A stretch of 64,000 nt of DNA, taken from contig JAACJM010000178.1 in NCBI GenBank assembly GCA_013368315.1, positions 62,001 through 126,000 on the forward strand, written 5' to 3'. Positions 24,401 to 35,854 of the stretch are shown one piece after another. The stretch is from Tetrapyrgos nigripes. Taxonomy: Eukaryota > Basidiomycota > Agaricomycetes > Agaricales > Campanellaceae. The notes below the pieces were generated by a model, which was not told where the DNA came from, did not search any database, and saw only the letters and a list, made by a program, of their open reading frames with translations. Position 1 is the stretch's first letter. Each line of letters opens with the position of its first letter. A program made the position numbers and the translations under genes.

Positions 24401-25880
24401 TCCCGATCATAGACCAGTGCTCTTAATTGATTAATCACTTCTTCAGTGACTCTGGTTGGTACATCAACTCCTTTTGCACAAAGCAAGTTTTTCAATGTAT
24501 CTTGGGAAACAGGTTCAATCACTGCCAGAATTGCCCCCACAACCACCTTAAGATACTTGAAATTGTCTGGTTGGGAAAATGACTCTGTCAAGACTGTTTT
24601 ATATAAGAGATACAAGGGTTCATATGGTTGCAATCCATCATGGATGCCTTTTTCCAAGTTGAGTATAATCTCCAGCCTTCCATCTTTATCCACTCCCATT
24701 TCTATAAATGTTAGAGCTGTAGTGACCCAGATGAAAAGTCCGTTTGCTTTTGCCAGCATATTGTCCATCTTTTCATTCAAGACCCATGGCAGTTTGGTTG
24801 TGATTAACTTTCTCAGATCATCAGCAGTACCAATATGATCAGTAAGGTCAATCTTCTTGATAAACAATCCTCCCATAAGCTCCTTTGTGATTTCAGGATT
24901 TGGTCTGCTTGTTACAATTATCTTTAGCCACGCAAACTGGTTTAGAGTTTTGAGATGGCGCAATAATTCTGTGTGATTTGAGCCTGTACCCCATTCATCA
25001 AGTCCGTCAATTATTATAATCACCAACTTTTCTGATGATTTGATGATCAGCTTTTCAAGCACTGGTGGATTAAGGAATAATTCCAGCTGCTCAGAAAGTG
25101 ACAAGCTTGTACTGTCCAAAGAGGGATCTTCATTGAGAGACTCAAGAAGACCTTTTCCATACTCTGGAAAAACCTGAGCAAAATGATAGCTCAGAGTTGG
25201 GACCAAATTACAGATGTCACTTGTTTCCTGTCCTTTGACACAATGAAATGTTAAAGCCAGCTTGACTTCTTTCTTTGTGTCCATTTTTCTGATTTTATGT
25301 GCAAGTGAAACTGCTATGGCACTTTTGCCAGTCCCAGCTATGCCATAGATCCAAGCAATGGTAGTGTTGGCTTCAATTGCCCAGTTGCAAAGGTCATTGA
25401 GTATCTTGACTCTTGTTCCCTCCAAACAAGTGTCTGTCTTTCTTGCTGGCTTAGCAATTGGATTCAATTTCTGCTTCAATTCCTTAAGTATTTCTGCCTT
25501 CTCATTGGCTGGTACTTTGTAAGTTTGAGAAAAGAAATATAAAAATACAAATCAATTTAGTACTTACCACCAAAGTTATTGTTGGTAGTATGAATAAAGT
25601 CTCTTCCAACATTGCCAATTGCCACTCCTGGGATAGTGAAATTTGATGCATTTGTAAACATGCTTTGGGACACAATGGTCTGTTCTATGTGGAAAATGAC
25701 CAAAATTGGTTGTTCATATATCACATGGTTCTCATTTTTGGGGTAGCACTTACCTCTTGTGTTTGAGTTTTCCTGAATTTGTCTCTGACTAGCAGAGTTA
25801 TTTCTGGATTGATTTCTAATGTGGTGCCCAATAGTGTTGTTTCCTTGTTGAGGGTCATTTTCATCCTCTGAGGTACCCAT
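21432..25880 (-). CDS. NACHT-WD40 NLR protein 2 (four exons, 1,424 aa)
   Basis: Proposed exons are 25,880-25,754, 25,684-25,568, 25,514-23,968 and 23,915-21,432, together 4,275 nt in one frame. Start ATG 25,880 opens MGTSEDENDPQQGNNTIGHH. Exon 2 encodes SMFTNASNFTIPGVAIGN followed by a run ending NNNFG, an N/G-rich motif of the kind I recall just before NACHT in many agaricomycete NLRs. Walker A is GIAGTGKSAIAVS and Walker B VIIIIDGLDEWG. Fourteen WD40 repeats follow; unit 4 has lost a few residues after GHT. The C-terminal tail matches NLR 1 closely. Compared with NLR 1, the NACHT-to-linker part is visibly more diverged in its middle than at its ends. Likely role: self/non-self recognition receptor (family knowledge). 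Confidence 0.9.
21690..23465 (-). repeat. 14 highly similar WD40 repeats in NLR 2
   Basis: Same unit as in NLR 1, with a single copy of the QTFQQFEEPQQ variant (unit 7). Variable residues after HT read ECV, DGV, KRV, GWV, DRV, DAI, DWV, DCV, DWV, DEV, NWV, GWV. The order of unit types differs from NLR 1 while the total stays at 14, suggesting repeat exchange or conversion with retained propeller number. Confidence 0.85.
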
Positions 25881-26450
25881 GATACCACGGGAATTCCAAC
25901 AATGATGAGCAGAAGGCACGAGCAAAGAAAAGTGTCCAGTGCACGTGAGCCAGTCTTGATTGGTTGCGCGAAAGACTAACAAGTGTCCAATGCACGTGAA
26001 CTACTCTTAATTGGCTGCGCAAAAGACTAGCTTTTACTGCTATCATTCACTCGCAAACTTCTGAGCTTCTTTGCCAAAGTAATCTGACTTGACAGAACTC
26101 GGACGACGTCTCCAGTCGAGACTCTCGACTCTCGATTTTGGTACAGTGCTCAAACGGATATTTATTCACACATAAGAAAACCTGGCACTGGCAGAAACAC
26201 TTTTCTCTTTCCTCACATTAAACCAATAACCGTCCGGCAGCAATTTGATTTGCTTCACAGCACTATTGCCAGAAGTTGTCCAGTGCTCACCATCAGATTC
26301 CTCCATTTCTCAATACATCTACACCACATATGTCTTCAAAACGCATAATTATACCCGGAACCATGATTACTAGTAGGACCACTTAAACGCAACATCCTAC
26401 CTCGAAGGTTATCTTATCCTATATGTTTCCGTTGATCATCCTATGCCGTA
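25881..26450 (-). promoter_or_regulatory. Upstream region of NLR 2 with a duplicated 50-bp block
   Basis: At about 25,936-26,036 two tandem ~50-bp copies start AGTGTCCA(G/A)TGCACGTGA and end GACTA(A/G); NLR 1 has one copy. The rest aligns with 13,115-13,650. No gene is seen. Confidence 0.45.
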
Positions 26451-26699
26451 TGTCCAGTTTCCGTATCTTCATTTTTTGATTTTTCTTCTTTGGAGCAATA
26501 CATCCTTACTCGCTATCTTTGAGTTTCTGTTTGTATGAGAAATGTAATTGTTTTACGAGGCCAAAAGAGATAATGGGTGAATGGCAGAGAACTTGTTCTC
26601 GGTGGAAGAGGTGCCATTTATCGCGGAAGTGGACACCATATGACAAAGGATGGGCAGACTCAGTAAAACTGTCACTAAATTACACAGAATCTATGTATA

Positions 26700-27144
26700 G
26701 AGATTCCCTCGACCAACAACAGGACATGCACCATACAAATGTACTTCTGTAATTGAGAGACCTTGGGAGAAATGTAGCAATAAGCAAAATGAACGTAATG
26801 AAGAAATACAAAAACGTACCATGGACCCCAAAGTAAACGGGCACCTTCTGAGCTTCATGGCCCTCAGGGTTACCCAGCTCCGTCTTGATAGAGTTTATCG
26901 TTCTAAACGTCTTCGTCCTAACCCATACTTTCATCTTCTTCAGCTCTGCCTCCCGCAGCCCTTTCACTCTCCCCATCTCCATCCCATGTTATCCCATGCA
27001 ATACCAGATACCTCGCAGGATTCTCGGACCTTAACGAGGAGGCCAGAGAAGGCTCGCCCGAGTTTGTATGCGCGTCATGGGTACATCTTTAAGTCTGTAG
27101 AGCTTCTTGACTAACGCAGCTTCACGAGGGGGATGGTTTGCGCG
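26700..27144 (-). pseudogene. Truncated barrel-gene exon B (unit 3)
   Basis: The minus strand gives ELKKMKVWVRTKTFRTIN and ELGNPEGHEAQKVPVYFGVH then a splice donor and short exon C, closely matching 13,935-14,290. Homology stops at 27,144, exactly where the TIR element begins, so the element (or a rearrangement at it) ended the array. Confidence 0.5.
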
Positions 27145-27146
27145 TA

Positions 27147-28404
27147 CTAATCAGTAAAACGGCAAATCGACTTTTCCCCACTTTTCGGAGCTTTCAGTAA
27201 CTTTTTCCCATAAAGCCTTTTGATCGGCTTTTTTGATGGAAGCTTTTTCCGACTTTTACTTTTTTCTGAATGGCGTCCACTTTTCAGCAACCTTTGCCAG
27301 CTTTTACCAAGCTTTTCTGGAGGACCTCACTTTCTACATAAATGAGTCTCAAGTATTATAATTCTACAATATGTGCTCAGAGACCTGTGTTAATACATGT
27401 AATTGGATTGAGCAAAGTGTGTGTATACCAAATTTGAGAGAGTTCCCCAGACAGCACTATAATGCCAGACAGCCTGAGGGGAAGAGAAAGGAGGAAGAAG
27501 GATGCTTAGAGGGACTCTACTAGTATGAGACTGAGGACTTTAAAAAATATTTGATCCAGCCGCAACTTCGGTAAATGCCGGGCGCTTGCGCGTCCATCCC
27601 AACCTTCGCTTCATCCATTCACTGCGCTCATCTCGTCACCTACCTTCTGCGCTTTTCTGGCGGTACGTGTGTCGTTTTTAAAATTCTTTCTGACCGCGCT
27701 AAATGTTCTGTTGTTTTCCTTAGCTCAGTTCTCAGCTCACCCGAATATTTGTGATGTGCCAGTGGGGAGATAACAAGGGATAGGTGTGTACTTTACCCTT
27801 TACTTACCCTTCAACATGTCTGACTTGTCCCCGCTATTCCACTGTGCCACATACTGAGGTCGTGTAATCCGTTGGAAGGACAATTTGTGGTGCGTTTCCT
27901 TTAAATAAACTTTTTTTACTGCTAACACAGAAATCTTCCTCCTTCAGGCCTAGGATAAATCTTTTGAAGGGAGCATACTTGTTTGGTAAGTCAGCTTGTC
28001 ATTCATGACCTGATACTGGAACCTAACCTGCTGTGTACATTTAGGATGATGGGATCTGCTTTCATTGGTTGACAGTACACTGCGATGGCTGTATTGTGCA
28101 CAGCTGTGGACCGTGGTTATTGGGAGGGCCTGTCTATAGTACCAAAGCAACACTTTTCATTTCATGTACATATTTCATAGCTATTATAATGATATCTCTT
28201 TTAATGCACCAATATAGGTATGAGGATGTGGTTCTACTAATCATATTTAGCAGCTTTCCCTGCGCCTTTTCAGCAGCTTTTCCAATGACTTTCGAAACAA
28301 GAGCAACTTTCAAAAGCAATTGGGCCTGTGTTTTGAAAGTCTGACGCAGATCAGAAAAAGTCGCATAAAAGTTGCAAAAAGCCAGTTTGCCATTTTACTG
28401 ATAG
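27147..28404. mobile_element. 1.26-kb DNA transposon with ~40-bp TIRs, TA target site
   Basis: The left end CTAATCAGTAAAACGGCAAA is matched by the reverse complement of the right end, CTATCAGTAAAATGGCAAA, with TA on both outer sides (27,145-27,146 and 28,405-28,406). Just inside each end the sequence is dense in CTTTT/ACTTTT motifs. I see no transposase, so it is probably non-autonomous. Superfamily uncertain. Confidence 0.6.
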
Positions 28405-28406
28405 TA

Positions 28407-29050
28407 TTGACACTTGGTATTGCAGAAGGCCGGATAGGTGGACTGAAGGAAACTGGGTGTATCATTCTGTACCCAGCTAGGTTCAAAAATGCTGTGACCT
28501 GTTTGATGGAGCATTTGGACAAGGACTGCTGAAATACAATGGCTCCTCTTCTGATGAGCACTGAGTTCCATACTCAGGTGTAACAAGGAGCTTGGGGTGC
28601 CAGTACTATGTATGCTTGGTTCCTACAAGTACATGACTTAGTTGATAGAGATACCATTGATCACTTCACTCAAGTTAAACTTCAGTTTGCCAACCAGATG
28701 CAAATTAGTGCTACGAGCAATAGTACAGCTGTCATCAACTTAAGTATTGACTTAAGTAGCTATTTCAGCAAGATATCAGTACTGCACAGACTAGAGATGA
28801 AAAGAAAATGAAAGGAAAGATCTAGGTAAAGAAGACTTAAGTTGGTGTTGCAAGTTGTGCACACAAACTTAAGTCTCCAACAGTAACAAGCACCAGACAG
28901 TGCAGAAAAAGAGGACAGAGCATTTGAACTCAGCATGCTTAAGTTCAAACTGCTCCATCCATCGGTACATTTCCACCTCAGCACGCATCCATTGCACACG
29001 ATCACCTGTTCTTGCTCAGCCAATTACACAGAATGATGGGAATAGAAATG
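28407..29050. other. Noncoding interval with ACTTAAGT motifs
   Basis: No credible gene. A short plus-strand frame (GIAEGRIGGLKETGCIILY, ending 28,531) may be a transposon gene remnant. Between 28,665 and 28,945 the palindrome ACTTAAGT and close variants recur at least five times. Confidence 0.3.
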
Positions 29051-32000
29051 CTAACCTTCCTCCTCCCATTCCTCTAGAGCTTTTTTGTCAATGGTAGCAT
29101 GAGTACCATTGGACCAGAGCCAAGTATCTTTATGAAATTCTGAAAAAAGAAGAAAAAAAGACGGACATTGAAAATTGGAATCATCACAGAAAAATGACCA
29201 CTTACTCTTATCTTTCTTCCTTGACCTTTTCTCCTGAGCAGTGAGCCAGACACCATCAACATCAGCAGTATCATCAGTGTCACTATCGTCAGCCACTAAT
29301 TCAACTTCTGTATCGAGATCCTGGATCTTTTGGGGATTAATGGTAGACTCTTTTGACTTGCGACGACCAGTAGGATCTAGATAACAACATGTATAATTAC
29401 TGAAGGATTAGGTTTTGCAATTATTGTCACTCATGAGACTCGTGTTGTGTCTGTCGGGTTGGGGTAACCAAGGGAAAGGGAATCAGATCTCTATCGAGAC
29501 TGACGGGAAGATCCTTGTCATGCTCCACTCCAGCGAGAAGATCTGACGCTGCTCCTAGCGTCCACAATAATCCATCTTTCCTTTTGGAGTCTCCAGTCCG
29601 ACACTTGACATTGACATCCCCACAATAGGTATCTTCAGGTTTAAGAAAGGGGAATGGCGAGTTCAGATCATTGGGTGTGACATGTCCCAGATGAATAAGG
29701 CATCCCCAGGAATGATTGTAAGCGGTAATGTGTCGGTCTCATTGGACAAAGACATTAGCAACAGCATGTTCAGAGCAGGTTTTGTGATCTTGGCCTTTGA
29801 TGTTCTTGGTGCAGAATAGTAGCATCGTACCAATTGATCAGCAAACAGTCTTCACTTTGCATATCTCCTCATTCACTTGTGCCTCCCGTAAAGAGACTTC
29901 CTGTATGGTGAGTGCAGAAAGCTCATGCTTCACTCGGTCCCCTTCACTGATGTCAGAAGGGAGAAGAAGACTTTCATCTTCCAGTTGGCATCCCTTTTTC
30001 ATCAGTAAAGCAACCAACAGGTCATGGGGCATTACTTCCTCTTGGTGAACTCAGAACTCCTTGAGGGCCTTGATGAGTCAGTTTGACCGAGTAGCTAACT
30101 CCTGCATGTCAATAACAGATATACCATCAGGGTTCTTCCTGTTCCTCCACTTGATTTCCTGAATTTCCTGTCTGAGAAACTGTTAGACATTTCCAAGGAT
30201 ATGGATATGCAAGAAACGTCTTAACTGGAGGTGTTCACAGTCAAAGGCTTTTTTGAAGAAAGCTTCAACTGAAGTAGGTTTTACATGTGAGGCTACATGC
30301 TGTGTCTCCTATCTGACCCAAAAGCGCCTGGACAGTGGGTATCTTCTGAGGCTGCCAGTGATAAACACTAACCCAATACTTCTTGTGACCAATAACAACT
30401 TCTTCAGGCTCCCAAGACAGATGTGACCACTGCTGTGCATGGACCAGATTGGCCTGAGATAGTTGCTGAAGCTGTTTGCACTTCTGCTGGTACTGACAGC
30501 ACGCAAAATCTAAATCTTGAGCCAACTGATCTGCTAAATACCCATCAGACAAGCATTTTAGAGCTGGTAACAAAAAAACTCACCCAAGTTGATTGTTTTC
30601 CTCCAGTTCCAGTCCATGTGGTGGGCTATGATTGTATCTTCATGGTGCCCATCATTCATCTGTCGAGTAATGGCACCAACTTGATTCAACTCCACCCAAT
30701 AATATTCTGCAGTCTCGCTGTGAAAGTGCCCAGCACACCAATGGTATGGATGGCCAAAAACAACAATGCAATCATCTTTATGGCCCTTGATATGCAAGTC
30801 AGGTATCCCATGCTCGAAACAGATCACAAACTCCTTTTGGTCTTCCAAGTAGGTCACCCAAATGAACGGAATATGCGCAATTAGTATCATAAGACAGCCT
30901 AACAGGTATCTCTTGTCGATGATGGTTTGTCTTGTGATCACCAAAGATACTCATCTTGAAGCTATGGTGGAGTGATGCATTGACATTTGCAAACCTTGAA
31001 AGCAGCCGTTATTGGAGCAATTCAGACAGTGGAAGAAAACAAAATTAAATAACTCACTTCTCCCCATTATGCATGTCAGCTGTAGACAGCAAAAAGACAT
31101 AATCACATTGCGTGTTGACACCTCCAGACTTGGGCACAGTTCTGATTTTGAATACGGGCTTGGTTGGCGATGACCTTGAGATGGTTACAGTGAGCAGCAT
31201 GTTCCTGGATAAGTGGCATTATTCTAAACGACACAAGTGTAAGACAGTTTGCTAAATGGTCAAGATATTTGAGAGCATCAGGAAAATAGGAGTGACTGTC
31301 ATAAAGAGATTTGTCGAATGGATCTGTGTTTTTGTAAAATTCATTCATTTGATGGTTTCCATCAAGAGTGACACGTCGATACTTTTTAGGTAGAGCTTGC
31401 CACCACTCTCCTTGCATGTTGACATTGGGATCTGAGGACGCAGGACAGCGAACAGTGAGGGAACCAGGAGGAAGATGGGAGAAGCAGTGATCAATACCAT
31501 GCTCCTGCCCCAGACATATTCTGGACACCATATAATGCCAGATGCGAGCTGCCCGTATGAATGCTTGATATGGGTCCTAAAAAGGCAGCTCAGAAACAGG
31601 GCAAAGTACTTGGCAATCAAAAGGTAACTTACATTGACCAGGTGTGTGAAGACATTGTCAGTGAGTCAGTGAAGCGCTTGAGTGTAGTCGTATGCCCCAA
31701 TTTTGGCCTGCAGACTGTGGAGGTCATAGGAATAGGCTGAGACAGGTTCCTTGGGGGAGCTCAGGAAGAGTTTGGCCTGCATAAGCTGTGTGACACAGGA
31801 CTGGTCTGCTTTCAAGCACTCACAGAAAGATACCAGTGTGTCGTGAACACTGTTTGAGTGTGTGATAATGAACTTAATAGGTCTGAATGCACTGGGGCAG
31901 ATACCATTGCAGTAACCAGTTGGATAGCGTAGCCTTCGGGTCACAGGGCACTGATATCATGCTGGCAATAAAAACCCAGTGCTGTATCCCAGACAAGGGC

Positions 32001-32564
32001 CCAATGAAGAGGCATAGAATGGTGCCAATCTACAAAGCAGTCTGGGCAAGATGCTTCATAGAATAAGCAATCTTCATACTGCATGAGGCAGTTGCCCCAA
32101 CTGCATGCACACTTGTCTGCACTGTGAGGATTATGTTCATGGGCCAGCCATTGATGGATGAGGGTGGAGAGCATGGCCAGAAAGTCAAGGAGTGCTTGAG
32201 TATTCTGGAATAAAGAAGTTAGTCTCAGCTTTTGAGAATGCCGTTGCAGAGCTCGCACCTGTGAACACTTTGGCAGACTATCCTTATCCTCACTTCCTGA
32301 AGAGTCTTGGTCTTGGGCCAGGGATTCCTCCACCGGTACTTTGGTTGATGCTGGCAGGCTATCAAGTTGAGAGATTGTCGTGGAAAGAGACACTGAGACT
32401 GCTGGCAACAGAGCAGCATGTGAAGATTGAGCAGTGTGCATAACTCAACTGCCATCAGCCTGGACAGTTGTACGTTTATTGCCAGGTACTCTGTGTCTTT
32501 TGTTTTGCTCCAGCTCTGCTGCTTCATCAATGTTGACATTCTTTCTTTGTTTGCTGTTAGACAT
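29051..32564 (-). pseudogene. KDZ (Kyakuja-Dileera-Zisupton) transposase, CxC2 type, decayed
   Basis: Minus-strand gene with several short introns, start near 32,564 (MSNSKQRKNVNIDEA). The N-terminal Cys/His part (SADKCACSWGNC, ASCPDCFVDWHHSMPLHW) matches the CxC2 cluster of KDZ transposases, followed by IIHSNSVHDTLVSFCEC-like and AYDYTQALH segments. Downstream are IKGHKDDCIVVFG, ETAEYYWVELNQVGAITRQM with GHHEDTI...DWN, KYWVSVYHWQPQKIPTVQAL, LLLPSDISEGDR and GDSKRKDGLLWTLGAASD, all typical of the family in the right order. In-frame TGA stops occur after ADGS, after QALH, after ATRSN, after KALKEF and after NVFVQ, where CGA (Arg) would fit. KDZ elements are cut-and-paste DNA transposons. Element ends were not identified. 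Confidence 0.8.
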
Positions 32565-33076
32565 AAGGAGGACAGAGGTGGTCACACAAAGGGAAAATGA
32601 TGTAGATGAACGGGGAGAAGATTGAGATTGGGGGTAGAAATGCACAATGCCACTATTGACAAAAGCAAGCCAAACAATCCAACAAATATGGAGAAACAAA
32701 AGAAACCAAACAGTTTGACAAATACGGATAATGAGACGAGATCCAAATGAACAATTAAATTGACAAGTATCAAGAATGTGAAGGAGAGAGAGAAGTAGAG
32801 TAACGGAAGGCATGAAAGAGAACAATGAATGTCATGATGTTGTAAAAAGAAAAGTAGTACACCAAGGTAGAATTTGCAAGGAACATAGCTAGATAGACAT
32901 ACAATGTCTTTCACGCATGAATGTTTACCAAAAGTCCTTTCACCTTCACATAGATCAGGGTATCAGGTATGACCTGAATGCTTTCCTGCTAGTCCACATT
33001 GTACCATACCATATCCTCCCCCAGCCTTTGCAACCTACATCCAAGTTCCAATCCGAGCTCACCCAAAGCAAGCTTA
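32565..33076. other. Gene-poor gap between KDZ gene and neighbouring minus-strand gene
   Basis: AT-rich, with short frames only. A minus-strand coding-like stretch (NVLALGDDKLALGELGLELG, about 32,990-33,120) may be the last exon of the gene to the right. Confidence 0.25.
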
Positions 33077-34060
33077 TCATCCCCCAAGGCCAGCACATTG
33101 CTTGCAAGGTGAAGTGAAGAATGCCAAACTTGTCAGAATCCTGTGGATGGAGCATGAGGACAAGGGAAAGTGAAAAATCACATCACTTACCATGTAAACA
33201 ACAACACTGACTGCATTAAAAAGATGCAGGCTTGGAATACTTGGTCTTAGTTCATGACTATTGCTGTGAATCAGAGAACTCATCGATGAAGCTTGTGCAG
33301 GAGGTGGTGGTGAAGACCACATGAAAGGAGGTGGTGAGGAAGCTGCCAAATGGTGTGGTGGGGTTGTAGTGGGTGAAGAAGAATGTGCATCCTGTGAGCT
33401 GCGACCGGTATTGGCTGGGCCTCCAGTATTGATGGGGCCAGAGTTGGCATCAGCATTTCTTTTGTGTTTGTCGTGAGCATTAGTAAATTGACTCCTAATG
33501 GACTGGAAATAAAGCCATTACAATATCAGGAATAGAGTATGATAAAGATATGCCAGACTAACTCATTCTCCCATTGAGCTGGTGTTTTCTGATGGCCAAG
33601 TTTTCCAAAGGTGGAATAACATCCTGCAGATAATCGTTCATTGCCTTGTTGTTGGGGTACAGTGCTAGGTACTTCTGAATATGTCCATCTAGCACTGTGT
33701 GCTGGGCCTGGTTGAAAGGATTGCGGTGATTGGGTCTTGGCTGATCATTAATTGCAGGAGGTGGACGTAGTGGTGCTGGAGGAGCTTTGTCTACCTCATC
33801 CTGATCCAAACAGCAGTGGTTCCTCAAGGGAGAGTGCAAAACATCTTCAGGATCTAATTCCAGAGACTCCAAAGGTCAGGGGCGGCAGCAAGAGACATCA
33901 GGCACATTACCTGCACTTTCATTTCTAGAAGCAGGGAGATGCTGGCAGGTTGGATCGTCAAGTCGGGACAGGTTTTGAAGCAAAGCCACAATAACAGGGT
34001 CTGCAGCAAGGATGGACCCAGTTTGGCCATGCTTGTGCTCATAGAAGTGCCTATGAGTGA
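32980..34060 (-). CDS. Uncharacterised NPFN-domain protein, paralogue of the 42.85-kb gene
   Basis: Exon pieces on the minus strand: GSILAADPVIVALLQNLSRL (about 33,980-34,040), an intron ending TGGAATTAG near 33,858, then DPEDVLHSPLRNHCC and NPFNQAQHTVLDGHIQKYLA with YPNNKAMNDYL (33,560-33,858). After an intron comes SIRSQFTNAHDKHKRNAD and a Ser/Pro/His-rich tail (33,200-33,507). The NPFN...HI.KYL.L.PN.K.MN.(Y/F)L exon followed by SI(K/R).QFTNA.DK.K is shared with the gene at 42,851. The 5' end is unresolved because no in-frame ATG was found. Function unknown. Confidence 0.45.
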
Positions 34061-35074
34061 CTCATCCACTGGGTTCTTTGCACTAACAAAATGCAGATCA
34101 GTTTGAGCATGACAGACAGACAATCACACCAAGCAAAACATACTGCACTCCAGAACTTTCCCAAATTCTCATCATTGCTATTCTACACTCCTGTCCCCAT
34201 AAAAACTGTTGAATGTTGCCTCTTAGGGCAAGGGAGCCTGGTCAGTGGTTTATCTGCGTTCAACTGTTGGGGACGACAAGGACTTTCTTCTGGGCAACTG
34301 AGCCTGATCCTCAAGCGCATCACTGAGTAGACATTATGTGGCAGAGGTTTCAAGGGAGAGAGGGTGGTTGTAAAAATGCAAGTACGCTGAGGAAATTTAG
34401 AAAATGCATCAGTAACGTGATGACCAGTCAATGCACCATTTTGCTTACCACTTATGGTTACCACATTGCTGAGAGGGCCACTGTTATCATGCTGAGTATA
34501 GGTGTACAATGCAGATGTTATTGTGTTTATTGTGGACATGGAAAGACCATTCAAACAGCTCTCCAACAGCTCCATTTCAGGCAAAAAGAAAAAAAAAAAA
34601 ACCACCATCAAAACATACACTCTCAAACCAAGCCCCTCTACTGCCTTCTTGCTCTCAATGCCTTTCAACACCCACCCACCCTCCCTCTTGAATATGGGCT
34701 CACTGAACTCAAAAACTTCGCTTTGGATTGCGACTGCATGCCATTCCCAGATGCAGTGAGAGACCTGGACCTCCCCTGGCTCAGAACCACTGGCCCTGAA
34801 AATGAGGCTGCATTCGCCATCACCCAAAAGATTCATTACCCAATAGCTGAGACTCCCAGGTGTCCAGTGTACTGGGACCTAGTACACACTGCAGTGTTTG
34901 ACCACAGCAGCAGTAGACTCTACCACGACGACGAGGTGCGTTCTGTAATCTGCTCATATCACCCTCTTTGCCAACCTCTCATTGCCTTTTAGAATTGGGA
35001 GCACTGTGGCTGTGACCACATCATCCATGAGCTCTCACTCAGGGACAAAATGCTCCTCAAGGACGCCATGGCAA

Positions 35075-35642
35075 CACTGGAAGCAAATCCCTGTAAATAC
35101 ACCACCATACAGGGGTATTACAGCAGCCTTACTACAAGTCATTCAATAAGTAATACACCTTACATTACAGGAGTATTACAAACACATATATTTTTCAGAG
35201 CAATCCTGTAAGACTGCTGTAAATCAGGGTGGATTACAGCAACATTTCAGTATGACATAGTGTCACAGTAATACATTCTGTAATACTGCTGAGAAATACA
35301 GAGGTATTTCAGAGTGACACTGAAAGAAATTCCTGTAATTACCCTGCCATACAGGAGTATTACTGTAGCCTTACAACAAGTCTAGGAATTTCTTCCAGTG
35401 TCACTCTGAAATACCTTTTTATTTCTTGGCAGTATTACAGAATGTATTACTGTGACACTATGTCACACTGAAATGTTGCTGTAATCCCCCCTGCTTTACA
35501 GCAGTCTTACAGGATTGTTCTGAAAAATATATGTGTTTGTAATACTCCTGTAAGGTAGGGTGTATTACTTATTGAATGACTTGTAGTAAGGCTGCTGTAA
35601 TACCCCCGTATGCAGCGTATTTACAGGGATTTGCTTCCAGTG
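35075..35642. mobile_element. 568-bp palindromic MITE, CACTA/CMC-like ends, 3-bp target duplication
   Basis: Ends are CACTGGAAGCAAATCCCTGT and its complement, flanked by CAA at 35,072-35,074 and 35,643-35,645. The two arms are inverted copies over ~240 bp each around a ~50-bp loop. A second, slightly altered end (CACTG(A/G)AAGAAATTCCT) occurs next to the loop, so the element looks built of nested copies. CACT(A/G) termini with a 3-bp duplication fit the CACTA superfamily (established knowledge). No ORF. It splits an ORF. Confidence 0.75.
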
Positions 35643-35854
35643 CAACGTGTGACTTCGCTACTGACGACCTGCAGAGAGCGTACACCAAGTCTCTCGAGGA
35701 AGACACCAGCGCCAGCGAGGCCAAAACTGATAATGAAATGAAGACTAGTGACCAGGCCAGCCATGATAGGAGCGAGGCTGATACCGAAACCAAGATTGAT
35801 GACAAGGTCAGCAATGACAGGAGCAAAGAGGAATTGAACTTGGAGAAGGGCGAT

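Larger units (their letters stand above)
1740..27145. repeat. Tandem segmental duplication, ~12.8-kb unit, two full units plus a truncated third
   Basis: Matching landmarks recur at a near-constant offset. NLR start codons are at 13,114 and 25,880 (offset 12,766), NLR stops at 8,638 and 21,432 (12,794), and the lactonase-like 5' block is near 6,437 and 19,206. Noncoding flanks match as well, for example the segment with CGTATCTTCATTTTTTG at about 13,650 and 26,465. A weaker match at 1,740-1,860 marks the likely left edge of unit 1. Unit 1 spans about 1,740-13,650, unit 2 about 13,650-26,450, and unit 3 begins near 26,450 and is cut at 27,145 where a TIR element starts. The units differ in number of barrel-gene copies: three in unit 1, at least five in unit 2. 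Confidence 0.8.

Noticed and set aside
35075..35642. Palindrome as a replication origin or regulatory hairpin
   Set aside because: The CAA target duplication and frame restoration show an inserted MITE.
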